A DNA stretch of 64,000 nt from the NCBI GenBank assembly GCA_023614405.1, contig CM042685.1, forward strand, positions 231,425,661 through 231,489,660, read 5' to 3'. This document shows, one piece after another, positions 23,901 through 34,269 of this stretch. The notes under the pieces are model-generated. The model was not told the origin of the DNA and made no database searches. It worked only from the letters and a program-made list of their open reading frames with translations. Each line of letters begins with the position of its first letter. Within the stretch, counting starts at the first letter, position 1. Made by a program: the position numbers and the translations under genes. The stretch is from Avena insularis. Its lineage: Eukaryota; Streptophyta; Magnoliopsida; Poales; Poaceae.

Positions 23901-24190
23901 TCTGATTCGTTCTAAGCAACAACCTAACTATCCTGTAATTTGTAGTTCATTTGTGGTTTGCATTCCTGATCTACAAGTTCTCGCATGATGTCGTTATAAT
24001 TTTTTTCTTGTTCATTCTTAGCTACGACAGTAACTGCATGCCATTGTTTGGTTATATATATATATATATTTGTTGAAATGGCTTGGCTAGTTTATATTTG
24101 CTGAAATTCTAAGCCATATATATTGTTATATTTCTCGTTTCACGGTAGACACTTGTTTAATGCTTGCTTGTCTTGTTTGTTTGACGTGAT
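20930..24190 (+). repeat. Tandem array of ~367 bp units in an alternating two-type order
   Basis: Eight clear units begin with tctacaggttcacaag-like bases near 21292, 21670, 22037, 22407, 22773, 23143, 23503 and 23864 (spacings 378, 367, 370, 366, 370, 360, 361). Each contains catatatatttgttgaaatg. Units fall into two types. One has ctggtgttggttcatcc, acgacataac and ctcgttcattcttag; the other has ctaatggttcgtcc, gcgacatagc and ggttcctagctac. The order is B A B A B A B then a hybrid, i.e. ~735 bp dimers. A weak earlier unit is visible from about 20930. Short ORFs recur at 21978, 22711 and 23803 but are not kept in the other type. Confidence 0.85.
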
Positions 24191-24769
24191 GGTCAATATA
24201 TTTGAACCATTGACTAGTAGTAAACTCCAATTCATAGCTCATGTCGTATCAGTTAAATGAGTAGTTTGCCTTGTTTAATATATTAACTTGTTATTACTTA
24301 GTTTCAGACTGTAATTATTGCTATCGCCACCAAAGAGGGGGCTATAAGATCATGTCTCAAGTTTGTTTTCCAATATATATGTCACATTCAAAAGGGAGAT
24401 GCAGGTGATGGATAAAGCAAATTGAGGACTGCTATCAACTCGATTGTCAACTAAAATGCCGATTTTTATTTCCCTTGAGTTGATCATATGTAATAATTTT
24501 AAGTAGTTTGCATTTGATGTAATATTTAGACTAATTGCATAGGTCGTGTAGGCATTTAGTTGATGTCGTCCACACATAGCGGTAGACGGTACCATACCTG
24601 CGCTAGCCAAGTCGATTAGCGTGCAGTCTCCTGCTCTATATTTGTCCGTATTATATTAGGCCGACGATGAACAGTAAAAATGCTCACAAGTTGTACACCT
24701 TTTATGATATCGAAATAGGCTTCAGAAATGCAGAAACTGTAAAAGACCGTAAAATTAACGGAACCGACC

Positions 24770-25420
24770 CACAGATGATATTAGTAACAGTAACAGTCCG
24801 TAACAGTGGCAGGCCGAAACAGTAACATGTCAAAACAGTAACGGATCTAAACAGTAACATATCTAAACAAAAACATGCCGGAACAGTAACACTCGAAAGT
24901 GTAAGGGACCAGGAAAAATAACGGGCCAGAACCTTAAATGGCCAAAACAGTAACGGGCCAGAATAGTAGCAGGCCAGAAAAAGGCCAAGATCGTAGCAGT
25001 CTAGAACAGTAACAAGCCAAATTTGCACTAGGCCGGAACAGTAACATGCCGAGGAACTTACCAGGTTAGAATAGCAATAGGCCAAAACATGGGTCGGACA
25101 TTTACGGACCTGAACAGTAACAGACCCAAAGTATATGTGTCTATTTCAAACAGTGCGTACCTATATAGTAATGGGCCATAAAGGTTATGGGCCAAAGCGG
25201 GCTGGCAAACGGGCCCATTTCGAATAGTGCAGGCCAGAACAATAACGTGCTCAAAAATTTATGGGTGGTGCAAACGGGCCAATTTCAAACAGCGTATATG
25301 AAAACAGTAACGGGCCAGAAAGTTTACGGGCCGCCTACGGCAACACCTGCGGGCCCATTTGTAACAGTGCAAGACGAAACAGTACCGGGTCATGATCCTA
25401 TCGGGCTGTTTTAATGGTCT
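24770..25420 (+). repeat. Degenerate short-motif zone (acagtaac...gggcc)
   Basis: About ten irregularly spaced acagtaac motifs, many followed by ggcc or gggcc, at spacings near 20 bases at first and wider later. It lies 330-980 bp inside a CACTA terminus, where subterminal repeat arrays that bind transposon protein are expected. No coding signal: the long open frames across it are products of the repeat. Confidence 0.6.
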
Positions 25421-25589
25421 GGCCCACTTAATAATTATCAGGCCTTGGCTGGACCAGGCTTCTACCACGGTTTCGTTGATAGTTAGCAGAGCTAATTTGT
25501 CGTTAATGGCGTTCACCACATGGCATTTTGCATGGCTTCAGCAATCAACGCGGCTGGCGGACTGATTTAGGACGAACGACTTTTCGTGC

Positions 25590-25751
25590 CTAAAGAGTGC
25601 GATTCGTCACGGTCGAAAAAATCGTGGTAGAATCATTTGTGACGGGGCTTCTACCACGATGGTCATACGTCATAGAAGACTTTTCAACCACGAAAAACGG
25701 ACCTTCAACCACGAAAATCATCTGTTGTAAAAGAACATTTTTCTTGTAGTG
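25590..25751. mobile_element. CACTA right terminus with subterminal repeats
   Basis: Read inwards from 25751 the end is CACTACAAGAAAAATG, a standard plant CACTA terminal inverted repeat. Inside it, the motifs aaccacgaaaa, ctaccacgat and ttgtgacggg recur. The trinucleotide after the end is ggt. The matching left terminus was not found between 11342 and 17000, so the full extent of this larger element (which probably includes the Ptta-like gene, the tandem arrays and the nested CACTA) is inferred only. Confidence 0.7.
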
Positions 25752-26989
25752 GGTTCATGGGTTCACTAAGTATGGTGGACATAAAACTGCTCAGATGATA
25801 AAATAGTACTTGGAACTTCATTATGTGTTTGATTTGCATTCATATGAACATCACATCCTAATATAAATAAGATACAATACATCTCACATATACTCCTTTA
25901 GAAATGGAAAAATCCATGCAATCTAGAATTAAGAATAAACATAGTATAGCCTTAGGTACTTTGACATGATCTTCGAATAACAAATGTGCTACCTTGAGCA
26001 AACAAGATCATCTTTGATGTCATAAGACAAACATCACGCCTGCATTCACTTTATCCGTAGTAAGGTAAAATAAAGGTAAAAACCATAATGGATCAAAAAA
26101 TATCTGTCACTATCTAATCATCACCACCATGTTACTACATCTAATACACACGTTCTCCCACACATGTTCTTACATACAAGTTTGGTCAAAATTAGTACTT
26201 ATGGACGGGGTACATAATATGCATCTACCAATACATCTTACACATGATAGAATTAAAATCTCAAATATCATCTCATAAAACAAAGATCCACGACACAAGA
26301 ATTACATAGTTGACCATAATCATGTTAGGTAGCTCATATGGTTCTAAACAACGGTAGCATGAGAGAGAGAGAGAGAGCTACTTCCAAAAACCCATAGTAT
26401 AGAGGTGGACTACCCCCTCTTCATCATGGAGACGGTGCTGATGATGTTGGAGAGGAGGAGATCTAACTAGAGGTGATTCCGGCGGCGTTTCTCCCTCCAA
26501 TCTTTGTTGGTTCTAGCTCTATTTCGTGGTTTTTGTGTTTTCTCTGTCTCTGTTCTGAGGTCATGACGGGTGACCTTTTTATAGGTGTTTTAGGTAAAGA
26601 TGTTGAACTAGGGTTGAAGATAGATAGCTGGCGATGCTCCAGGAGGGAAAGAGGGTAGGTGGTGCGGCCCCCTAGGCTGCGCTACCTAGGCTCTTTTGGA
26701 CCTTAGGCCTCCTTTGGTGCAGTTCTAGTGATCTAGAAGGTTCTCGTGATGAAAAAAATGATCCTCGAAAAGCCTTAGTCCGTTTGACTTCATTTAGCTC
26801 CATGAAAGTTAAAATTATACAAAACAAGGTTTTCCTGCATGCAGATTTATAAACCAAATAAAGAGGATCATTGGTAAATCACCATATATTAATGTAAAAC
26901 ATAGATATAACAATGTATATGATGCAAATATGATAAAAATATGTGACAATAAACTATAAAAACTTCATGTATGCATTTTACATGCATCA
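25752..26989 (-). mobile_element. Truncated Gypsy-type LTR
   Basis: On the minus strand it begins TGATGCATGTAAAATGC at 26989 and runs through a GC-rich aggtagcgcagcctaggggg block, a TATA box (tataaaaagg, about 26575-26585), a leader with accctagttcaac, the segment tctatactatgggttttt, and a (CT)n run (26364-26380). This is the U3-R-U5 order of grass Gypsy LTRs. Its 3' part is cut at the CACTA terminus at 25751/25752, so the CACTA probably inserted into it. No internal region or partner LTR is present. Confidence 0.6.
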
Positions 26990-27966
26990 GGTGTCCTGCC
27001 GATAGAGCTTTCTCACTTGCCTTTTTTTATTTCGCCAGCGCCCAACCGCCCTCAGTGTGTTGGGTTTGGTCTAGAACGTCCGATGAATTTTTGGCCAAAT
27101 CCAGCGGAAATCATGCTCCGGTAGGGGGGGCTTTCGCCGGCGAAAAAAGGGGTCCTGGGGGCGCTGACAATCGGACTACTTTTTTAGATCGGGAAAACAT
27201 GGACAATGGCAGCAGATATATGTAGATCCCCATTTTTCTAGGGCTCAAGTTGTGTACTCATCTTAGCTAAGTTGTGTACTCACTTTAATTAGTTAAGTTG
27301 TATACGCATGCTTAGGATTGTCTGAACCGGTGATCATCCTAATGATAAATCTATTAGTTAGCCCATTTAATCAGATTGCTTTGACAAATTTTAGCTGATT
27401 TACTTACATCCATGGACTAGGGGCTGGTGTTTTTGTCTTGTTTGGATCGATCATCCAAACAACATTTTGGAGCAGCTGTATACGCATGGGCTTAGGGAGT
27501 ATTTGACACCATAGGAAAAGTAATGCAATTGTAGCAGGAAGTTTGAGCGGATGAAAACAAATCTCCAAAAGAAAATACAAGTGAATCTCTAGGAAAATAT
27601 TCGCAGGCAACCAAAATGTCGAAAAGTTCCGTGAAATTCCGTTGAATCAAGACTAGTTAACTCCCGTAGCATCTCTGTCCTATGCCTAATTATTAGCTGA
27701 AACAAGATATCAGAAAAAAAATGATAAAACATTTAGGAACAAAAACCTAAGATATTTGGCTAGCTATCCTTAATCAAGCCAGACCTGCACAGTTGTGAAT
27801 TTAAAACTGGAATTGGATTGGATTGAAAAATCAATGCAAAGTTGTTTATAAGTAACCTTTGTGGAAAGAATGGGATTAGTTTCTGTTTAGCTGCATTTTG
27901 CACTGGATTCCCTATTGATGCTCATACACCTACGTTTTCTCATACCTTCTACATTGATGCAAAAAA
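26990..27966. other. Unassigned intergenic sequence
   Basis: It starts with a GC-rich ~240 bp stretch (ttcgccagcgcccaac, ttcgccggcgaaaaaa, cctgggggcgctgac) that resembles a DNA-transposon end but has no partner I can find, then AT-rich sequence with no coding signal. Confidence 0.3.
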
Positions 27967-28070
27967 AAGTATAGTTTTAGTTTGAATGAACAATAACTCC
28001 TCGTATACATAGTACATACAGCACACACCGGTATTGCAAACGAGAGAACTGATTGCAAACGAGAGAACTG
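27967..28070 (-). pseudogene. Relict of a second NAC gene 3' end
   Basis: It matches the last codons and 3' UTR of the NAC gene downstream at about 28575-28712. Shared blocks in the same order are agtatag-t-ttagtt...aatgaacaat-actc, gtatacatagt-acatacag and ttgcaaacgag(a)gaactg; a ~50 bp middle part is missing. The last block is itself duplicated exactly (28033-28051 and 28052-28070, 19 bp). The NAC domain is not present upstream of it, so this is a leftover of a tandem duplication or of a deletion. Confidence 0.6.
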
Positions 28071-28684
28071 TCGAAGAGATCGGCGGCGGCCAGGACGCGG
28101 CGGAGGAGCGGTGGTGGGGCAAGCCGACCGGTGCGTCGCCATGATCGATCTGTCGGCGCCGTGACACGCGCGCGATGCACGGCAGGGAGCACAACACATG
28201 ACAGGGTAAATGCATACGTGTACCTGAGCTCATGGTTCTGCTGCTTTTCGATCAGATCAGACAACACTACGCACTACACATTGTTTTTCTCAGCCTACGC
28301 ACTTCATTAGTCATTGTTGTCAATGTGCTAATTAAGCTAGTCACTTCACTCGATCAAATTGTGTAAATTGTCAATTGTTGTCTGCTACTCTGCTCCGTCC
28401 CTGCGTACACTTGGCAATGCGTATATCAAAGCAGCCAGGCCAAAACTGCCCCTGGTTCACAGTTGTAAATTCTGAACAAAACAATCTCACGAGGGAGTCC
28501 AGCAACAATTCCTCAGCCAATCGCCGGTGAATAGGTTCAGACTTCAGAAAAAAATAAATCACTCGCGCAAGCACAACAACAGTATAGTGTTAGTTCGCAT
28601 GAACAATCACTCAGTATCATGGTATACATAGTCATACAGACATACATACATTACATACCACCAGCAAGAATTTCAACATCGGAT
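28071..28684. other. Intergenic, includes NAC 3' UTR
   Basis: A GC-rich minus-strand stretch (28075-28200) gives overlapping open frames of low-complexity composition and no known domain. The part next to 28684 (about 28575-28684) is the NAC 3' UTR, recognised by its match to the relict copy. Nothing else is supported. Confidence 0.35.
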
Positions 28685-29770
28685 TCAGTTTACAGTTGCA
28701 AACGAGAAGAACTGGTTCCGTCCATCAGCTGATCGAGGGTAGACATCGGTCGTCGTGGCAGCATTATTGCACCACTTGTCGATCCCCGCCATGAATTCTT
28801 CCGCCTCTTTGGCCTGCCTCTCTTCTTCCCCGTCGTCGCCGTCAGCCAAAAACATTTCCAGCTCCTCTAGATCCCCTGATTCCCAGTCGGAATGAAGCCC
28901 AGCCTCTTCGGTGTTGTTCTCATCTTGATCCTTACTCTCCTCCTCTTGTGGCCCGAGAAGTTCTTCCCACGTGCAACTCATGTTGTCTTCAGCTTCAGCG
29001 GTTGCAAAACCCGCAGCAGCCGGCGAGGAACCCGGTGCAGCCGGCGCGAACGACCAGTCGGGACAATCCTGGTACTCTTCCTCGGGTGCCGCGACGGGGG
29101 TGGCTATCCGCATCCTCTTGGAGCTCGACAGGTTGGCGGCGGCAACCGGCGCTGCAGGCCTCTTCTGTACGTGCGTTGCGGCTGCGCTCGCGCTCACGGT
29201 GAAAGCGTCTGGTTCTTGCATCGGCGGCTGTGCCGATTCTTGACGACGCATCATGTACGCGGCGGATTCCTGGCGCGTGGCGGCAGACGCTGACGGCGAC
29301 AGGTGAATCTTGCACAGCACCTTCTCCCCGTCGGCGACGACGGCCTCCGGCAGCAAGCACCGGTACTCCTCCATGACCCAGCCCGTGCAAGCATCGCCCT
29401 TCTTGAACGAAAGGTTCTTGACCTCGCCGACCTTGGCGCGCGCATGGTTGTAGACGCTCTTGGTCTTGTTCACGGTCCAGGTGCCGGCGCCGGCGACGCG
29501 CGCGCTCCGGGCGCGGCTCCCGTTCTTGCGCTTGCACGTCGTGAAGAAGAACCGGTCGCCGCTGCTGATGGCCTGCGGCGCGGGGGCGTAGTGGTAGGCG
29601 AGATCCTTGGGCTCGCAGCTGTAGATGTCGGCGTGGTGGATGAGCTTCTCGGCGCCGTGCAGCGTTGAGTCGCCGGCGATGAGGCGCGGCAGGTAGTAGG
29701 CGACGGCCTCCTCGGCAGAAGGAGCGAAGCGGTTGTACTTGTAGACATCGTCGAGCCCGTCCATCTCCAT
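28685..29770 (-). CDS. NAC-domain transcription factor
   Basis: An intact 361-residue single-exon frame. Residues about 14-158 form a NAC DNA-binding domain with subdomains in order: A, RFAPSAEEAVAYYLPRL; B, IHHADIYSCEPKDL; C, DRFFFTTCKRKNGSR to GAGTWTVNKTK; D, KVGEVKNLSFKKG and GWVMEEYRC; E, EKVLCKIHLSP. Subdomain A lacks the usual LPPGFRF opening and C is divergent, as in grass-expanded NAC groups. The C-terminus has basic clusters (QKRPA near 202, SSKRMR near 217; possible nuclear signals), then a strongly acidic stretch (about 260-328, with WEELL and DLEELEMFL), a likely activation region. The start is the first in-frame ATG, 123 bp from a TATA box. Most NAC genes have introns; none is needed here. 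It should act in the nucleus. Targets cannot be read from sequence. Confidence 0.93.
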   Translation of the reverse strand: MEMDGLDDVYKYNRFAPSAEEAVAYYLPRLIAGDSTLHGAEKLIHHADIYSCEPKDLAYHYAPAPQAISSGDRFFFTTCKRKNGSRARSARVAGAGTWTVNKTKSVYNHARAKVGEVKNLSFKKGDACTGWVMEEYRCLLPEAVVADGEKVLCKIHLSPSASAATRQESAAYMMRRQESAQPPMQEPDAFTVSASAAATHVQKRPAAPVAAANLSSSKRMRIATPVAAPEEEYQDCPDWSFAPAAPGSSPAAAGFATAEAEDNMSCTWEELLGPQEEESKDQDENNTEEAGLHSDWESGDLEELEMFLADGDDGEEERQAKEAEEFMAGIDKWCNNAATTTDVYPRSADGRNQFFSFATVN

Positions 29771-29892
29771 GAATCGTCTGCTAGCTGTAGCAAACAGATG
29801 GAAGGAGGAGAAGCTAGACCTAATCGATGAATCGCAGAGGCTCGCTCGTGAGTCTTCAAGTTTGGGTCATTACGAGGTAGGGATTACGCTGG

Positions 29893-29899
29893 TATATAT
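29893..29899 (-). promoter_or_regulatory. Probable TATA box of the NAC gene
   Basis: Minus strand catatatacc, centred about 125 bp before the ATG, predicting a transcript start near 29862-29870. A very short upstream ORF (ATG at 29870, TGA at 29856-29858, four codons) lies at or just after that start. Confidence 0.5.
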
Positions 29900-31481
29900 G
29901 GGCTAATAAGCACATGCCTGCGGCAATACGTATACGACTCGGTGACGAAGAACTATCCGAGTAGTACACGCATGAGAAGCAGCTGGATGGATAGAAAGGG
30001 TTAATTTCCTAACTGACGGCAAGAAGAATGAATCAGCTCGCAAGATCGCGGCTGATGGTGAAACCAGCCCTTGCACTCCGCGTCCTCGCACTCCTCAGTG
30101 ATCAAACCAGCCCTCCCAGAAAAAGAAGCAGCTTGTACGCACGTGTAGCTGACGAAGAAAAATCGTTCATTTCCTAATAATAACTGTCGGCCGTCGATAG
30201 GGTTTTTTGATAAAGAATATCAAGACGATACCAATTATGCCCACACTCCGCAACAATATAATGTTGGGAGCCATAGGTAGCTACTTCAAACTGTGGAGAT
30301 ACACAGGACCCAGGTGAAGACAATCAAACGGAGACAAAAAAATTCAGGCTCAGGATCTCAATACTTTATATCTCTAGAACCCCCTTAGCATGACATCATC
30401 CCCTAGTCAAACGGTGACCCACTGCAGCTTTCGACAACATTGACCTCACTAGTACCTGCAACATAAGTTGGGTTAGATTCTTTTAGATCGCAGGTCCAGG
30501 TTTCTGAACATGACAACTCCTAGGCAGATATTATTCAAAAGCACAACACCAAGTGAAACGCAGTGCTGAATGTTACCACATCCATCACACATTCAGTTGA
30601 AGAAATACTGAAGCAAAGCCAAAAACATAATGAGCATGTTACCAAAATATAAAGAAAAAAATATTGTAGGCAGCTGCGGCCAACAGAACAACGGCTGCCC
30701 GAACTCGCCGGCACGCCATGGAGCCACCGTCACCGTCGGGTGCCGTGGGGGAAAGTTTCCCGCTTGGAGGCGCTTGCCCTCTGCCAGCCATAGCTACTTC
30801 AGCTTGTCCCCGCAGCCTCGACAAAGTCTGCACAATCAAATCACTCAAATCGATCAAAAAGAGAAATGCAAGTACAAAAATAAAAATTATAAATAGACAG
30901 AGGAAACTAGTTCACTCTTGCACAATTCGTACACAGGATTCCTATCAAGGTTAGTACTTGATAATTTTCTCGGTAATTTCACATAGAGCCTAGCCGAGCA
31001 TGCCTACTAGCACTAGATCACAGATATCATTTCAGCCAACAAATTCAAAATAATGCGGAATCAAATATCTCAAGATTAATTTTCACAGCAATAATATTAC
31101 ATCGAGTAAAATTGAATAATCACGAACGACACCTCAAGTAGGCAAAGCAGAGTAGCCACGGCCAACACACATGTCTAAGAGAATAGCATTATTCCAGTTT
31201 AATCAGGAAGCATCACAAGATAAAGTCCAGTTCCACCACCCAATACAACAAAAAACATGGATTTATTCTTAACACCCAAATCATCATAATTTTACCATCT
31301 GAATTGCTAGGATGCATACCACATGAACCAATGAGCATAACTAACTGGGAGTCCCAATTAGCACAAGTCTGAGGGGAACAAAACCAGTACCTTTGAAGTG
31401 CTCTTGTAAGCTCAATGTAGGGGGTGTTTGGTAGCCTATCTGGATTTTGGGGCTCACCGGGGCATGTCCACGGCCAGCAGT
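29900..31481. other. NAC upstream region and unassigned intergenic sequence
   Basis: Proximal promoter followed by AT-rich sequence. A short GC-rich patch (30660-30830) has overlapping open frames on both strands without a recognised domain. The edge next to 31481 (gggggtgtttggtagcc) is old flank sequence of the retrotransposon insertion site and continues at 44299. Confidence 0.35.
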
Positions 31482-31980
31482 TGACATGGTTATATCCTGC
31501 GGGTACATGACATTAGCATACCTGGTCCAGCCCAAGAAAGGCCCACAAGAATATACGCGGCCCGTGGAGATTTGCGGGTGACCCAAGCCCATGACATCTT
31601 CGGATCCTTGGAGAGCAAGACTAGGACAGATAGAATATTCAAAGGGGAAAACCCTAAAATTGTAACCAACCCGATATGTGTCCGAGACCTGACTAACTCT
31701 ATATAAAGGCTAGGAGGACATGGCGAGAAGGGCTAATCCTTTTTCCACCGCATACACACCTTCACGCCAGATTACATCTGCGCACCCCTGTAACCTTCAG
31801 TTCCGCCGTAATCAAGAGCAGACAAGCAGGAGTAGGATTTTCCCTCTAGGGGCCTGAACCTGGGTAAATCTCGTGCCCCCTGGTTGCTTGCTTGTTAACC
31901 GTTCCGCGATCTCCAGCACCCCCATCTTCTCCAAAACCCAAGCTCATAACAATGGGCATTGACGAGTCGAAACCTCGTCA
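31482..31980 (+). repeat. Tat element 5' LTR (499 bp)
   Basis: TG...CA bounded. TATATAAA box at 31700-31707. An ATG at 31952 in the last part of the LTR opens a frame that runs through the primer-binding site into gag. Confidence 0.93.
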
Positions 31981-34197
31981 ATTGGCGCCATCTGTGGGAA
32001 TCGAGGGCGCTGATTGTGCGATCGTGACGGTCCCGAACAAAGCGATCTACAACTCCTCGGCGACGGAGATCCATCTCCTCTTCGGCGCTTTCGACTTCAC
32101 CGCCCACTCGCCAACCACCATGAAGGACTTCGAGCCCGTAGGCAACGGGCTCGAGATCCTGTTCGGGAGCTTTTGTTTCCAGGTCAGACATGCCGGCACT
32201 CTCCGCCTCCCAGAGCGGGTGCCACTGCCATCGATCAGGCCCGCCTCATGGGCCCCGCATCCCAGCATGCTACGTATGTTAGCATCGACAGATGAGTCAT
32301 ACGACAGCAACAGCTACAACTCAGATCTGTGCAACCTCCCGCCGGATGAAGGGACCTACGGTTCCGGATCCGAAAGCTGCAGTAGCAGTGATCCAATCTG
32401 CGGACGCTACCAATGCGCCGTGGTCATCCAAAGCAACATGGAGCAAAATCCACCAGGTTCGGGCGCCCACGTACCGCCACCCAACCCACAGGGTAGAAAT
32501 GGCGAAAACAGGAGGCAACCATCCCCCTACCCAACGAGGACGACCCCGATGCCAATCAAGTAATCCACCTCAGCAAGGAAGGGTGGAACCAGGCACGCGA
32601 AGCCGTGGCGGGCAACAAGATCCTGCCTGTGGGTGCCTCACGGGACCTACTGATGGCATACCATCTGCTCCTCATCGAAGAGCACAAAAAGCAGGTGAAG
32701 ATGCAAGAGGTACTCAACAAACGCAAGCAAGCGACCTCGGAGTCTAGCGCGCGGCGAGCTGCACTCTCCGCCACTGGCGGCTCCATCTCGCACGGCAATC
32801 AAGCCAACAAACATCGCTCTCGCACGGATAACATGGATCCCGTTGCACGCCGCGAGGTGACTCGAACCCTCAACACGTCCTTCATGGAGATGGACGCTAG
32901 CGACAACGTCATCCCGAAGACGCTGCAAGCTGCGATCATGGCAGCCACCACATATCTCGCGTCCCATCCACCTCCGGTGGGGGACCCGGAGAGACCCATG
33001 CACAAGTCCGCACTAGCCGGACTCGGACTCGTTGGAGCTGCGCTCCACGAGGAGACTCCTGCGGAACCAAAAAAGAAAGCTGCAGTCAGATTCAACTGCA
33101 GCCCCACACCCTCATCCGACGAGGACGAGCATGATCTACCTCGACGACGCAAGAGCTCACGATGCCGCAGCCGCGACTATGACGCTCGAAACGACCTTGC
33201 TCAGCGCAAGGTCAACAAGGCACGCACCAAACACGTGTGTTCATCTGAATCTGAAGAGGATGATAACGAAGGAGAACTCTGCGGAGCTCGATGCTTTAGC
33301 AGATCTGTTCGGCGGACACGGATGCCGAGAAACTTCAAGCTTCCTTCGGACACTCCGAAGTTCGACGACACGCAGGACCCTAAGGCGTGGCTCAGCGACC
33401 ACATGTCGTCCGTCAAGCTACACGACGGAAACAAAAACACTGCCCTGCAGTGCCTTCAGCTGTAGCTGACAGGCGCAGCCCGGATCTGGCTCAGCAGCCT
33501 GTCCTCGGGTTCCATCTGAAGCTGGGAGGAACTGGCGTATAGTTTCATCCAAAACTTTAAGGGTACCAGCAAGAGGCCAGCCTCGATCGAAGAGTTGTGG
33601 GCCTGCACTCAACGAACGGGCGAATCAATCCGCTCGTACATACTACGCTGGTCCAACATCAAGAACTCCGCGACACACATCTCCGAGGAGAGAACGATCG
33701 ACGCCTTCAAAGATGGCGTCAAACGTCAGGACTTTAAGGAGGAACTTGGGCGAGTCAAGCCCAAGACAATCGACCACCTCATGGACATCACCAACAGGTG
33801 GGCAGATGGCGAGGACTCCGTTCACCGAGCAAATCCGGATGAGGAAGACGACTACGGCCACCGACGCGAACGCCATAGCAAACGAAGATCGCACGTCTAT
33901 GACGATCGCGATGGACCCGATATGGTCGTGGCTGGCTACGCTGACCGCCGCAATAAAAGCAACCGCAACAACGACGGATACCGTGGAAACAACTTCCACG
34001 ATGGAGGACACCCGATGCAAGCGTGGTAATGCCGTGGCCGCGACCACGAACCCTCGGCATACGACAAGTTGTCGGGCCCATGCACCATCCACTTCTACAT
34101 CGACAAGCAGGATGGAAAAAAGAAGGCCAACCACATGATCAAGGACTGCCGCGAGTTCCAGAAACTCAGCAAGGGTTTGGCACAGATGAGACAGTAG
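31952..34197 (+). pseudogene. Gag of the Tat element, several breaks
   Basis: Reading frames tile this region: 31952-32563, then a shift to about 32569-33465, then after stops at 33463 (TAG) and 33519 (TGA) to 34029, then to a TAG at 34195. The core retrotransposon-gag domain lies at about 33310-33800: PRNFKLPSDTPKFDDTQDPK, TGAARIWLSSL, a RTGESIRSYILRW motif and ISEERTIDAFKDG. After it come a charged, Arg/Asp-rich linker and a segment with FYIDKQDGKKKANHMIKDC, a partly lost knuckle-like region. Gag would build the particle. The N-terminal part before 33300 is low-complexity and acidic. It cannot yield one product because of the stops. Confidence 0.75.
31983..31999 (+). promoter_or_regulatory. 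Primer-binding site (Tat element)
   Basis: TGGCGCCATCTGTGGGA starts two bases after the LTR. TGGCGCC is the complement of a tRNA 3' end including CCA; the exact tRNA is not certain. Confidence 0.7.
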
Positions 34198-34269
34198 ATC
34201 CCGAACCCTGGGTTCGGACACGCACATGCGCCAGGCGACATCGCCCACGAAGCTCCTCCACCACCACCC

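Noticed and set aside
21978..23988. A recurring ~60-codon ORF (21978, 22711, 23803) that could be a repeated small protein
   Set aside because: It is only open in some units; the alternate unit type breaks it. The recurrence follows from the tandem DNA repeat.
24702..25085. A 127-codon minus-strand frame with a regular Tyr/Cys/Val pattern
   Set aside because: It is the translation of the acagtaac/ggcc repeat field; no domain, and composition mirrors the DNA repeat.
24770..25420. Short spaced repeats resembling a CRISPR array
   Set aside because: Repeats are degenerate, spacing is irregular, no cas genes, and the context is a plant transposon end.
26990..27230. GC-rich block as part of a DNA transposon
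   Set aside because: No inverted partner or target duplication was found.
28892..29859. Long frames overlapping the NAC gene on both strands
   Set aside because: Shadows of a GC-rich coding region; only the 361-codon minus-strand frame carries the NAC domain.
31430..31481. gggggtgtttggtagcc as a Harbinger terminal repeat, with cgggtgtttggttg at about 44387
   Set aside because: Both lie in the same orientation, so they cannot be inverted ends, and no TTA/TAA duplication was found.
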